A stretch of 64,000 bases of DNA from contig NC_085141.1 of the NCBI RefSeq assembly GCF_024139115.2, positions 369,977,925-370,041,924 on the forward strand, written 5' to 3'. Within the stretch, counting starts at the first letter, position 1. Every line of letters starts with the position of its first letter. This stretch comes from Armigeres subalbatus. Lineage: Eukaryota > Arthropoda > Insecta > Diptera > Culicidae. Of the stretch, positions 47,009 through 59,399 are shown piece by piece. Below the pieces are notes generated by a model. It worked only from the letters and a program-made list of their open reading frames with translations. It ran no database searches and was not told the DNA's origin. A program made the position numbers and the translations under genes.

Positions 47009-48131
47009 CAGAGCCGTAGCGTAGGGTTCCGGCGCCCTTGGCGAAACCTTTATTGGGCGCCCCTTTCATGCAGATATTCAAAACAAAAAGTGCAAAGAGA
47101 TTTAGATTCAATTATTTTCTAATCATTTTTTTATGAATTCCTTAAGCCTTCATTAGATTCAATATAGAGGTAGGAAGTAAGGTTTACTAAAATAGTAAAT
47201 GCATGAATTTTTGAATTCAAAAAACCAATGCAAATATCTACTTGATCCAGTATTGCGCGGATTCTCGACAAAAAAACTGCAAACTTGTTGTGAATTTACG
47301 CACTAGTGAAGTCAGTCAGACGCCATATTGAAATCTCTAGATGCAGATTCCTGTATTAAATATGCTGTTAAATGAGTGACGCCATTTCAAATACTTATCC
47401 TCGTTTAAAGCTTAAGCAGTTTATATAGACCCAAGAAAAAAACTCATGTTATCAATGCTCATCATCGCTTTGTCTTTTCACCATTGATCTCATGCTAGTT
47501 TCTGGTTTAAGGTCTGAATGCGATTGTTGCATTCAATTCAGTGAGATTTCTGATTCCAAATGTCACTGAATCAAATGCAATCGTTTTCAAACCTTAAATA
47601 GTTTTTCTGTGTAAAATGAGCTATTTTATCTCAAATTCACACAAAATCCATATAACTACTTCCGTGTATACGTTTTTCACAGTCTACTCTGTGTTTTGCC
47701 TTTAGCGTTTTGAAAAGTCCCCTTCTAGGGCTTCCTCCCCAGAAGCCTGTTCCGCACTCCATTTGTATTTCCTGTACTATCTTTTTCTTTACTTCCTAAT
47801 CCGTCAAATAGATGCAGTAAAAACAGTGAAGGCGACGGCATAAATCTCATAAATTGAGGGAAACGTGCCACCTGAGTCGACGTTCTGATACGTGTATCAG
47901 TTATTTACAGAAAAGGGCTCTCTGGATACTAGTCAAACAGTTGATTACGGAATCGTTGATTATAGAGAAAATAGTCTTGCCCTGGTCGCTTGAATCTGAA
48001 TCATTTTATACCAATGAATTTGAGAATAATTTTTAATCATTTCCTGTAGCGACATTCTTGATTTCGGCGCCCCCTTCTAGCTTGGCGCCCTTGGCGGGGG
48101 CCAACCTGGCCAACCACACGCTACGACGCTG
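47009..48131. mobile_element. hAT-like non-autonomous element with 8-bp target duplication
   Basis: CCTCCAGA flanks it exactly (47001-47008 and 48132-48139). The left end CAGAGCCGTAGCGTAGGG is the imperfect inverse of the right end (CACGCTACGACGCTG). GGCGCCCTTGGCG occurs near both ends. The 1.1-kb interior has no transposase frame. The 8-bp duplication and CAG-type end fit the hAT superfamily. Confidence 0.85.
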
Positions 48132-48861
48132 CCTCCAGATATTATGTACTATCATCGGTACGGAACGAGCAGAGCAACCAGGAATTATGTTTTCCAGGCA
48201 GCGAGAATCGTGTACCGGAAAACCTTGTCATCAAGAACCAAATTGATGTCGCAGAACTCTTTCCTGTCGGATTTCAATTTATAACTTCGAATCAAGGGGG
48301 AAACGCAATGGAGTGCGGCAACGGAACGGCAACGGCAAGCGGTTGTCGATGGCTTGTACTAAAAAAATCCGCATCATTGCCGCTGTTGCAAAACGCAATG
48401 CATGCGGATTTGCCGGACAGATTTTACATGACGTTTCAAGTTTTAAAGGAATTCTGATTTTTTCAAAGATGATTTTAATTATTTCTAGAGACGATTTAAT
48501 TTCAATTCACAGAGAGAAAAAAAATTGTGCTTTTTAGAATATCGCACTTTCATTTTGAAAGTTATTCATTTCTTGTAATTTTGAGTAGCGAAACATTTAC
48601 TCTGAGAACAAAACTTTCTATTTCAAAGTTTTTTTGTCAATGGAACATTGTACCTTTGAAAGCGGAAATTTTTAAACTGAGAGGTATAAAGATTTTAAAT
48701 GAACTCTTAATTTTCGTGGTTTGGCAACACTGGATATGATTTAAAAAACACTTTGGCAACCAAACGAGCTGTCAACGTCTCGGCTTTAGAAATTATTCCC
48801 GGCGTTTTAAGAAGAAGGCAAGTGCTCCTCAAGGCCTGAATAAATTTCTTGGACGATCTGA

Positions 48862-49219
48862 ATGGACTACCAGGTAAATATTTCAAGACTATTCTTTCCA
48901 ATGAATACTCCATGGTTTTGTCTGTTATTTTTCGACCGTCGTAGGATCATCGTAGATGTGGACTGGCTTCGGAAGAGACCATCAAACACCCTAATTTAAT
49001 CGAGTATCTGGCTGTCAACATCCAACGGTATACTTGTGCTTGACTGCGTTTTCTTTACGTGAGTTGTTGATATTATTATTGAATTTTGTTTCCAGATTGA
49101 AGCTATTACTTTACATCCAACAGAGGATAAAAATCTCGCGACAAAATCCCGTTGGAACGCCGAGCAACGAATTTCACCAACCAAAAGTTTGCCGCTGGCA
49201 CCCCGAAACGCGACTCTGA
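48862..49219 (+). CDS. Possible small spliced gene inside an inverted-repeat element
   Basis: Three exons (48862-48873, 48945-49027, 49096-49219) join in frame through GT-AG introns into 72 residues. A stop lies directly before the ATG, and AATAAA follows at 49274. The product begins MDYQDHRRCGLASEE, has a Leu/Ile-rich middle (IEYLAVNIQRLKLLLYIQQR) and ends in PETRL. I do not recognise it. The unit lies between ACAGAGAGAAAAAAAATTGT (about 48510) and an inverse-like AATTTTACCAACG...TTTTTTTTGTGTGT end (about 49597), so it may be cargo of a mobile element. The chance that short exons align by accident is real. Confidence 0.3.
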
Positions 49220-49699
49220 ATTGTAAATGTATATGTAAACCGAAGGAAAAGCCTTTTTAAATGATAAAGAGATAATAAAATAGAAACAAAGTTATCAATT
49301 CTGAATGTTTTTATCTTTAATTTGGCAATTTTGATTACAAAAATGCGCCTGTAAAATTGAGAGTGAATACAATTAGTTGTTTTGAAAGTATCACTAGTTA
49401 ATTCTAATGTAAAATTCACCTTTCGTTTTAAGAGGAAAATGTTATTTTGAAAATGTTCCTACTGTCAAACTTCCTGCGGAGGTGACATTTCTTGCATTGG
49501 TAGAATTAACAATTCTACACTTTCTACTGAAAATCACTAACTAATTTTCTTAATTTTACCAACGTTTCTTTTAATTTTACCAACGATTTTTTTTGTGTGT
49601 ATTTAAATAAACTTTTAAATTAATTCTAATTGATTCAGTGACTGCTTTAAATATATCAGAACCTCGATCAGAACAGTAGGAATACTATTTTTTGATGTC

Positions 49700-51750
49700 T
49701 TGAACCGCCGGAAGTTCCTGCAGGAACTGCAGAGGCTCAAAAGTATTGTAAATAATTCCAATAAGGAAGCTCCATCACCAATTTCTCCAGAAGATCCATC
49801 ACAAATCCCTTCGAAAGTTCCTTCAGGAATTGCACCGGAAGTTCATCAAGAAATTGTTTCGGAAGTTTTTGCTGAAATCGCTCCGGATATTTCTCTGGAG
49901 AAACCTCCAGGAATTCCTTTGGAAGTTCCTACATGAAGATGCTCCAGAAATTTCTTCGGAAGTTCCTTAAAGAATTCCCCAGGAAGTTTGTCTAGGAATT
50001 CCTCCGGAAAATCCTCCAAAAAGTTCACAAATTCCTTCGGAGTTCCTCCAGCGCTTCTTTCGGAAGTTTCTTCGGAAGTGGCTCCAGAAATTGTTCCAGG
50101 AATTCCTCCATAAGTTCATCCAAAAATGCCTCTGGAAGTTCCTCCATGAATTTCCCAGAAGCTCCTCCAGGAATTCCTTAAGTTTCTTCAGAAATTCCTT
50201 CAGAAGCTCCTGCAAAATTCCTTCGGTAGTTCCTCCACGAATTCCTCCAGCAGATCCTCCAAGAGTTCCTCAAGAAATTCCGCATGGAGTTCCACCAGGA
50301 ATTCCTCCGAAAGCTCCTCCACGAATTCCTCCAGGAATTCCACCGGATGTTCCTCAATATTCTGTCGAAAGTTTTTCCAAAACTTCCTTCGGAAATTCCT
50401 TTAGGAAATCCTTCGGAAATTCCTCCAAGAGTTCCTCTGGAAATTCCTACAGAAGTTCTTCCGGAAGTTCCTCCAGGAATTCATCCGGAAGTTCCTCCAA
50501 GAATTCCAGGAATTCCTCCGGAAGTTTCACCAGGAATTCCTCCGGAAGTTCCTCCGGAAGTTTCTCCAGGAAGTTCCTCCAGGAATTCCTCCGGAAGTTC
50601 CTCCAGGAATTCCTCCAGGAATTCCTCTCGAAGTTCCTCCAGGAATTCCTCCGGAAGTTCCTCCAAGAATTCCTCCGGAAGTTCCTCCAGGAATTCCTCC
50701 GGAAGTTTCACCAGGAATTCCCTCGGAAGTTCCTCCAGGAAGTTCCTCCAGGAATTCATCCGGAAGTTTCTACAGGAATTCCTCCGGAAGTTCCTCCAGG
50801 AATTTCTCCAGGAATTCCTTCGGAAGTTCCTCCAGGAATTCCTCCGGAAGTTCCTCCAGGAATTCCTCTGGAAGTTCCTCCAGGAATTTCTCCGCAAGTT
50901 CCTGCAAAAATTCCGCAAGTTCTTGCGTAAATTCTTCCAAAAGTTCCTTCGAAAGTTCCTCCAAAAGATCCTCCGGAAGTTCGAATGCTTCTCCACGAAT
51001 TTCTCCAGGAATTCCTCCGCAAACTCCTCAAGATTCCTTCGGAAGTTCCTCCAGTAATTCCATCGGACATTCCTTCGAAAGTTCCTCCAGTAATTTCTTC
51101 GGAAGTTCCTCCAGTAATTTGTTCGGAAGTTCCTTAAGAAGCTCCTTCAGGAATTCCTTCAGAAGTTCCTGCGAAAATTCCTTCGGCAGTTCCTTCGTAA
51201 GTTTCCCCAAGAGTTCCTCTGGATGTTCCTCTAAGAGTTCTTCAGGAAATTCCTCCAAAAGTTCTTCAAGAAATTCCTAATGGAGTTCCACCAGGAATTC
51301 CTCCGAATGCTGCTCCACAAATTTCTCCGCAAGTTGCTCATGATTCCTTCGGAAGTTCCTCCAGTAAATCCTCCAAGAGTTCCTCCGGAAATTCCTACAG
51401 AAGTTCTTCCAGAAATTCCTCCGGAAAATCCTCTAGATTCCTTCGGAAGTTCAGGAATTCCTTAAGAAGTTCCTCCAGGAATTCCTTCGGAAGTTCCTCC
51501 AGGAATTCCCCCAAAAGTTCCTCCTGGATTTCCACTGAAAGTTCTTCCAGGAATTCCCCGGAATTGGTCCTGAAGTTCCTCCCGTAATTCCTCCTGGAGT
51601 TCTCCCGTAGTTCCTCCAGGAATTTTTCCGCAAGTTCCTCCAGGAATTCCCCCAGAAGTTCCTCCAGGAAATCCCCCGGAAGTTCCTCCAGGAATCCCAC
51701 GAAAGTTCTCCAGGAGTTCCTCTGAAAATTCCTCCAAGATTTAACCTGAG
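49700..51750 (-). repeat. 24-bp satellite, left arm, degenerate
   Basis: Units on the plus strand read TCCGGAAGTTCCTCCA then GGAATTCC, the inverse of the right arm. Units near 50520-50890 are close to consensus; the ends are divergent. A block is duplicated about 1.0 kb apart (50285-50460 and 51281-51420). The period of 24 keeps frames open as eight-residue repeats; no gene is inferred. Confidence 0.9.
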
Positions 51751-51784
51751 AGAGAGAACTTCCGTTCGAAAGATATATAGGAGT

Positions 51785-53990
51785 AGCTTCCGGAGGAATT
51801 CCTGGAGGAACTTCCTGGAGGAATTCCTGGAGGAACTTCCTGGAGGAACTTCCGGAGGAACTTCCGGAGGAATTCCTGGTGAAACTTCCGGAGGTATTCC
51901 TGGAGGAACTTCCGGAGGAATTCTTGGAGGAACTTCCGGACGAATTCCTGGAGGAACTTCCGGAGGAATTCCTGGAGGAACTTCCGGCAGAATTCCTGGA
52001 GGAACTTCGGGAGGAATTCCTGGAGCAGCTTGGGGAGGAATTCCTGGAGGAACTTCTGGAGGAATTCCTGGAGGAACTTCCGGAGGAATTCTTGGAGAAA
52101 CTTCCGGAGGAATTCCTGGAGAAACTTCCAGAGGAATTCATGGAGGAACTTCCGGAGGAATTCCTGGAGGAACTTCCGGAGGAATTCCTGGAGGAACTTC
52201 CGGAGGAATTCCTGGAGGAATTCCTGGAGGAATTCCTGGAGGAACTTCCGGAGGAATTCCTGGAGGAACTTCCGGTGGAATTCCTGGAGGAACTTCCGGA
52301 GGAATTCCTGGAGGAACTTCCGGAGGAATTACTGGTGGAACTTCCGGAGGAATTCCTGGAGGAACTTCCGGAGGAATTCGTGGAGGAACTTGCGGAGGAA
52401 TTCCTGGAGGAACTTCCGGAGGAATTCCTGGAGGAACTTCCGAAGGAATTCCTGGAGGAACTTCCGGAGGAATTCCTGGAGGAACTTCCGGAGGAATTCC
52501 TGGAGGAACTTCCGGAGGAATTCCTGGAGGAACTTCCGGAGGAATTCCTGGAGGAACTTCCGGAGGAATTCCTGGAGGAACTTCCGGAGGAATTCCTGGA
52601 GGAACTTCCGGAGGAATTCCTGGAGGAACTTCCGGAGGAATTCCTGGAGGAACTTCCGGAGGAATTCCTGGAGGAACTTCCAGAGGAATTCCTGGAGGAA
52701 CTTCCGGAGGAATTCCTGGAGGAACTTCCGGAGGAATTCCTGGAGGAACTTCCGGAGGAATTCCTGGAGGAACTTCCGGAGGAATTCCTGGAGGAACTTC
52801 CGGAGGAATTCCTGGAGGAACTTCCGGAGGAATTCCTGGAGGAACTTCCGGAGGAATTCCTGGAGGAACTTCCGGAGGAATTCCTGGAGGAACTTCCGGA
52901 GGAATTCCTGGAGGAACTTCCGGAGGAATTCCTGGAGGAACTTCCGGAGGAATTCCTGGAGGAACTTCCGGAGGAATTCCTGGAGGAACTTTCAGAGGAA
53001 TTCCTGGAGGAACTTCCAGAGGAATTCCTGGAGGAACTTCCAGAGGAATTCCTGGAGGAACTTCCAGAGGAATTCCTGGAGGAACTTCCAGAGGAATTCC
53101 TGGAGGAACTTCCAGAGGAATTCCTGGAGGAACTTCCAGAGGAATTCCTGGAGGAACTTCCGGAGGAATTCCTGGAGGAACTTCCGGAGGAATTCCTGGA
53201 GGAACTTCCGGAGGAATTCCTGGAGGAACTTCCAGAGGAATTCCTGGAGGATTTTCCAGAGGAATTCCTGGAGGAACTTCCAGAGGAACTTCCTGAGGAA
53301 TTCCTGGAGAATTTTCCGGAGGAATTTCTGGAGGAACGTTCGGAGGAATCCCTGGAGGAACGTCCGGAGGAATTCCTGGAGGAACTTCCGGAGGAATTCC
53401 TGGAGGAACTTCTGGAGGAATTCCTGGAGGAACTTCCGGAGGAATTCCTGGAGGAACTTCCGGAGGAATTCCTGGAGGAACTTCCGGAGGAATTCCTGGA
53501 GGAACTTCCGGAGGAATTCCTGGAGGAACTTCCGGAGGAATTCCTGGAGGAACTTCCGGAGGAATTCCTGGAGGAACTTCCGGAGGAATTGCTGGAGGAA
53601 CTTCCGGAGGAATTCCTGGAGGAACTTCCGGCGGAATTCCTGGAGGAACTTCGGGAGGATTTCCTGGATGAGCTTGGGGAGGAATTCCTGGAGGAACTTC
53701 CGGAGGAATTCCTGGAAGAACTTCGGAAGACATTTCTGGAAGAACTTCGGAAGACATTTCTGGAGGAACTTCAGAAGGAATTTCTGGAGGAACTTCAGAA
53801 GGAATTTCTGGAGGAACTTCCGAAAGAATTCCTGTAGGAACTTCCGAAAGAATTCCTAGAGGAACTTGCGAAGGTATTCCTGGAGGAACTTCCGAAAGAA
53901 TTCCTGGATGAGCTTTCGAAGGAATTTCTGGAGGAATTTCCGAAGAAATTCCTGGAGGAGCTCTCGAAGGAAGTGGAAATTCCTAGCGGA
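51785..53990 (+). repeat. 24-bp satellite, right arm, homogeneous core
   Basis: The consensus unit is GGAATTCC followed by TGGAGGAACTTCCGGA. GGAATTCC and TCCGGA are palindromes, and GGAACTTCC is nearly one. About 1.5 kb (52130-53660) is almost invariant, with a block of CCAGAGG variants at 52985-53250, and both edges decay. Orientation is opposite to 49700-51750, with a 40-bp non-repeat spacer at about 51745-51785. All frames are open, giving eight-residue periodic peptides; not a credible gene. Confidence 0.95.
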
Positions 53991-54589
53991 ACTACTTAAT
54001 TTATTAGAAACTTTTTTTTCAAATTAATTTGTTTAATTTTCGATTTTCATTTCCATTCAGAATAATTTCCTTCAGAGTTTCAGAAAGTTTTCTCTTGATA
54101 TTTGAGAGGAATTCTCTTGGTATTTTTTTGGAATTTCATAGGAATTTTTCGTTAAAATCAGTGGAAATCCCTTGTAGATTCAGAGTAATTATCCAACAAA
54201 GCTAATTTTCATGGTAAATTAAGTTAATTTTCATGGTAAATTAAGAGAAAATTTTACATGGAATTTTTCTCGGAAATACAAAGGATCTGGGAACTCAAAC
54301 TCACAATTCCAGGGATTTAATTTGAATGAATAGTGGATGTTCTATTGAAATTGGATTTACTTGATGGATAAAGACAAGTAGAACGACGTTTTTATGATTA
54401 ATAATATAATCATTATTGTTTCTTCGAGGTTTTCACGATTTCCATAAATAATTTTATTCATTTTCAGTAATCCAGTTTAATCAAGTGGTCCTGATTATGC
54501 TTTCTCTGAAGTTCTCTGCTACTGAAAATATAATACAAATTTGAATAAAATCAGTTCATGCTAAAAGTAAACAAATCTTTCCGCAATAC
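53991..54589. other. AT-rich flank of the satellite
   Basis: Weak traces of the satellite (GGAATTCTC, GGAATTTC) persist to about 54170, then AT-rich DNA with no gene. Confidence 0.4.
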
Positions 54590-54784
54590 CGCTGCCGCAT
54601 TTTTTGAAAATTTTCAAAAAATATGCGGTTTTAGTACATTCCGCATTTGCCGTTCCGCACCATTGCGTGCCGTTCCATATACAGCCGTGTATTCAAAAGT
54701 GACAGCTGCCGCATCCTGCCGTTGCCGTTCCGTTGCCGCACTCCATTGCGTTTCCCCCTTCAGTCGGTATATGTGTCCGAATTT

Positions 54785-55345
54785 GTAAATACACAGAAAA
54801 AACAAATATTAATACAATTAAAAATGATGTCCTTTGTATCTGAAAAGCATGTTTTTTTCTTCAAAATAAAAGTCAAATCTCTAGCAGTAAAAGTATTTTG
54901 TTTGATTTGAGAGTAACTTTCCCTTGTTGAAAACCTAAATTTAAAAGTTCCCCTTTTCAACTTGAGAATTGTACAACTGTCAAATCACCTTGCACGCTTA
55001 GCACCTTATCACAAAACAAAATAGAAATCTCGGTTTCATAATACTATGGGATATTCCAATAATAAAAATTAGGAAAACGTTTTTCAGCTTATAGTATAAT
55101 AATAGTAAAATATAAAATATTTTTCATGAAAACTAAGTTTAATAAACAATAACTCAAAAAGCCAATAATGTCAAATATACGCTACCTAAATAATTACATA
55201 TAATATTCATCAAAATCCTTATGAGAATAAATACAATGTTGACCATCTATCGAATTGCTGTTTACCCACAGTACAATCGACGGCGGCTCGTGCTGAGTGC
55301 TGACATCGCAGTAAAAAGGGTTATTTATCAGGTTTATTGTGCCTA
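54785..55345. other. Start of an ACAGAAAAAA-type element, no gene
   Basis: ACACAGAAAAAACAAATATT at 54785 resembles the inverse of TTTCTTTCTGTATATT near 58250, which may be the two ends of one element containing the 1.9-kb insertion and a small spliced frame. Confidence 0.35.
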
Positions 55346-57248
55346 CCGTTTTGACTCGAAGTCCGGACACCTAAGTACAGCCGAATTTTCAGTTCAATAT
55401 TTCAAACGGAATTAAGTATTTGACACTTAGTGATAACACACCCTGTCAAGATTAACTTATCAAATTTGCTGTAGTGTACTGAGAATTACATTTTGTATGC
55501 ACAAAATAGCTAATATTATCGAAAACATTGAACATCGCTTGCTTCGAAATCCGGACACAGTATGAGGGATGCTTCAAATACCGGACAATTTTGCTTCGAA
55601 TTTCCGGACACTTCGAGTTTGGCCTATATTGATTCTCAAATAGCCAATTTAATCCGTTCAAAGACAACTAGAACATAGCATTCATATTTCTCGATTAATA
55701 TAAATCCGTAAGGTAAGGTTTCTATACACATTTGTATGGAATCTGGCATCCCCCCGTTGTGTGTACCATCCGAAGTTTCTGCTCCGAGATTGACCAGGAC
55801 TACCAAAAAACAGCATTTGAAACCAAGCAGGAGCATTTAACTGCAATATACAACATTGGGAATCTAATAATTTCATACAATCCCGCCCCCCCCTCTCCTT
55901 TTCTAGGTAGAACGCTTTTTTGACATTTGACGTGCCTGTGGGTAATGATTTTTTTTTTTCAAAACTACCTCTCAAATTCAACATGGATAACCTCCAATAG
56001 ATCATGAGAATCATTAGATGACCAAAATTCTATTCGCATCAATGATACCGAAAATAAATATGATAGGAGGAATATAAATGAATGAGAAATAAATATGATG
56101 AGAGGAAATGTGCCGATCTCCATCTCACTGAATATATATTCATCGCATCGCGAAACGATTTATTTTATCAACCTGCGTGCTGACCGCGGAAAAAATCACA
56201 AAAGAAAGAAATAAATCAAACAATTTTTTTTTGTTGTGATGTGATGAACATCGGAGAATTAAAATTATGCATTATCTTACCATTGTTAAGATATACTTCG
56301 AAATATAGACTTTAGTGATATTTATGTGTCTTTTGAAATCCGTTTCATTTTGCTATTGGAAATCAAGGATTGAAAGGAAGGATTGAAATGATGAATTCAT
56401 GCGGATTGATAAATCCAGGGTTGTCCGAGAAGTGTTGAGTTTTTTTTTATTTGACGGGTGTCGTCCACAACGTGTCTTTTTATACTATTCTGTTAAAAAA
56501 GCTAGTTTTACGAACTTGTTTTTTTTTCTACAAAAATGTGAATGGCTAAAAAAATACTTTTGAAGACAACCTTTCACTATAAACTGAAAGCAAGTTTTGC
56601 TACTTGTGTGCAATTAATAAAGTGATACCATTTACAATATGTGTATGAGTATATGTATATCGATAAGCTGAGAGCAAGCAATGTTCCTTTTGGGGTGCAG
56701 CAACTCAAATCTAACGAGATTGTAACTATGCTAGGTCATTACGAATCATTTGATTTCTTTTAACTTAACTGATAAACAGTTATTTAACATCATTTCATCA
56801 TGTCCGGCAAACGAAGCAATTGCAAGAACTTGCCTCGAAGTCCGGACATACAGAAAATGTAATACAAATTACAAATCCATGAATTCCCAAGCAATTTCTC
56901 TAATTCATGACAAAGAGTGCTATCATACTATTATATTAAAATACTAATACCCGTTGCAAATGATAGAATATAGAAAATATGAGCTTAGTTTTTCTTATGT
57001 TGAGTCTAAAGCTGCATGCTAAGAATAACGAAATTCACCGTTGATTATGACATGCCTTCCTTTTTTACCTCTTATTTTCAAGTTTTACCACAGATCACGG
57101 ATTACTTACATTTGTTAAAATGGTTTCAAGTCTAAGAATCGTTCCCTGCATTGATAACCCAAGAAATACTTGTTGAGATGGTAAATAAAGTCAAATAACA
57201 ATTGTAGTGTCCGGCTTTCGAAGCGTCCGGTAATTCGAAGCAAAACGG
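55346..57248 (+). mobile_element. 1.9-kb non-autonomous TA-flanked element, copy 2
   Basis: It matches 20761-22660 from end to end with few differences; TA at 55344-55345 and 57249-57250. The same TCGAAGTCCGGAC motifs are present. It interrupts the region just upstream of the small spliced frame at 57275. Confidence 0.85.
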
Positions 57249-57274
57249 TACTTAACGAGCAGAAGATCCTGGTT

Positions 57275-57741
57275 ATGTGCACAGATACTTTATTAGGTAA
57301 GTAAATGAATATCATTCTGGTAAAAATCCTGCTGCCCGAGTTTTACCTCATACTTCGTTTCGTTTTAATCATTGCAGAAATGCGCTCCGTTTTTCATCAT
57401 ATGAAACCGTCCAGGAGTCCGGAAAAACGGGAAGTTGGGTTGATTATGTTTCAAACCCTGGGAGTTCGTAAGGTAAGAATATTTCATTGATGCGCTATTA
57501 CTATAAATCAGGAAACTCGCGCAAAAAATTGTTTCTCGCATCATTGAAAAAATGGTACCCTTAGCGTAGTGCCATAACTGCTTGTGGGAGGTTTGCAATA
57601 ATGCGAGGAAAATAAGTTAACACGACTTCTGCCTTCTATTTTACCAAGACTAATAATTTATCGTAACCATGTTTGCAGGCTGCGAAAGTTGGAAATCTAC
57701 GGATTATATTTCTGAGCGGTGGCCGTGACAGGAAACTGTGA
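57275..57741 (+). CDS. Possible small spliced gene, 5' region displaced by a transposon
   Basis: Exons 57275-57296, 57378-57472 and 57679-57741 join in frame through GT-AG introns (GTAAGT and GTAAGA donors, TTGCAG acceptors) to 59 residues, beginning MCTDTLLEMRSVFHHM and ending GGRDRKL. TTAATAAACT near 57832 could give a poly(A) signal. The frame is open 5' of the ATG up to the 1.9-kb insertion, so a longer N-terminus may have been cut off. I do not recognise the product. Confidence 0.3.
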
Positions 57742-59394
57742 AGATGGACCGACGAAGCCTTATGGACCGACGAAGCAACAATGGGATAAACATTTTTCAA
57801 CATGTAAAAGTTTTTTACTACGTACCTACTGGTTTAATAAACTAAATATCGAATTCTAAATATTTTGGAAATCAAAGTTTCCATGAATTGATTTTGAAAA
57901 GTTTGTGAGCCTAAAACCAACTCCTGTTGTGAAAACAAAACAAGTCGGTTTTTGCACGTACGAACTTTTTAAAATTTTTGTTCGAAATATTTTTTGTTTA
58001 CAAAATTCAAAACACCTGCCATTATTCCAATTAAGAGTATCACACTTTTATTTTCACGGTGCATTTGACACTTCTACAACTTCGTTTTGAAAGTTCAAAC
58101 TTTTAATTTTAGAGTGGAATGCCATTTTTAAACCCTTGTTGACACAAAAGTTCCTGTACTTTTATTTTAAACATAAGCAACTCTCTACGAAAAAGAACCA
58201 ACGCAACTTTTTATTTTAACCAATGGTTTTTTTAATTTTTTTAATGATATTTCTTTCTGTATATTATTATTGAAAGTTGATGTAACAACAAAAACTATTG
58301 TAAATCTATGGTATGAACAATATACTCTGTCGAGATAATACATTTTATTGTAATTTTGTTGTAAATACAATAGATTGGTTTATTAGTATAAAAAACCGTA
58401 CAATACAATCACAATATTTTTTATTGTTTCTCATAAATTTTATTGTTTTTGTACAGTTTACACCATTTAACCTAAGGTTTTTTTCTTTTCGGGAAGTCTG
58501 CACCGCCTGAGTTTCCGGTTTTTGATTGGAACGCATTATTCGTTAGTACCTTAAATTTTAAGTAAAATAATCTACACGCTCATGATACTGGTTTCACACA
58601 TGAATTCTCACTACTTGGGAAACATATCAACATAACGTGTGAATCCAGTTCCAAATGTCAAAAAATGGAACGTCCGATATAATAGAAATAAAGTAAGAAT
58701 GGAAATGAGAAACACGTTAAAATGTGGTGGAATGTTTCAGTGGAAAATGGGGCTCAATGTTTTTCTTTATTAATTCCAAAATGAAGGTAATAATTCGATC
58801 GAACATTATCTATTAATGAAACGCAGTAACAACGTTCGTAGAATAATACATTTATTATAATAAAAAAAACACTTCACCAATCATGCATATGGAAATAAGA
58901 TGGCATTTTTCGTATTAGTCTTTTTTGGATCTCAGCCAAATTCTCCACATGCAAGTTTTCATGCCAAATATAATTCTGCAATCCGAAGTTCAAGTAAATC
59001 TGAAAAAGTTGGGCATAAATTCATTTACATTTTTTGTAAAATTGAATTTATCAAAACTTACCTTTTTGAAACAAAACTCCGATCAAAACACTAGAAACTT
59101 GCAGCCATGTGCAAAACAATGAAAATTTACAGTTTTTCTATGCGTCTGCTATTTTTTCGATTCAAACATATCGAACAAATATTTTCTGTTGCAAAGTGTT
59201 ATTTGTTGTCTCTATCATTGCTACGTCAAACCAAGTTCAAAACACGTCATAATCAACAGTTTTTCCAAGTGGTGCTAATTCACATTTATTCCTTGCGACT
59301 TTAACGTGGATGGGTAGTGAAAATGGCGAATGATAAAACACGTTCGATTCACATTAAAAAGAATATTGTGTGAGCGTGTATAATATTTTCAGTG
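57742..59394. other. AT-rich intergenic, no gene
   Basis: It contains a probable element end near 58250 and ACAATA/TATTGT-rich DNA at 58290-58450. No convincing reading frame or repeat boundary otherwise. Confidence 0.4.
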
Positions 59395-59399
59395 ATTTT

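Larger units (their letters stand above)
48294..54760. mobile_element. 6.5-kb composite bounded by inverted repeats
   Basis: AAGGGGGAAACGCAATGGAG at 48294 is mirrored by CTCCATTGCGTTTCCCCCTT ending at 54760, and pairing continues through TGCGGCAACGGAACGGCAAC. Both ends then show further CCGCA/TGCGG-rich subterminal DNA (48360-48425, 54590-54700). Inside are a small spliced frame and the whole 24-bp satellite. No target duplication was found, so two facing copies of a smaller element are an alternative. Confidence 0.55.

Noticed and set aside
49700..53859. Long Glu/Leu-, Arg/Asn- or Pro/Gly-rich proteins over the 24-bp array (up to 652 residues)
   Set aside because: The period of 24 gives eight-residue repeats in every frame of both strands. 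There are no introns, start context or non-repeat domain.
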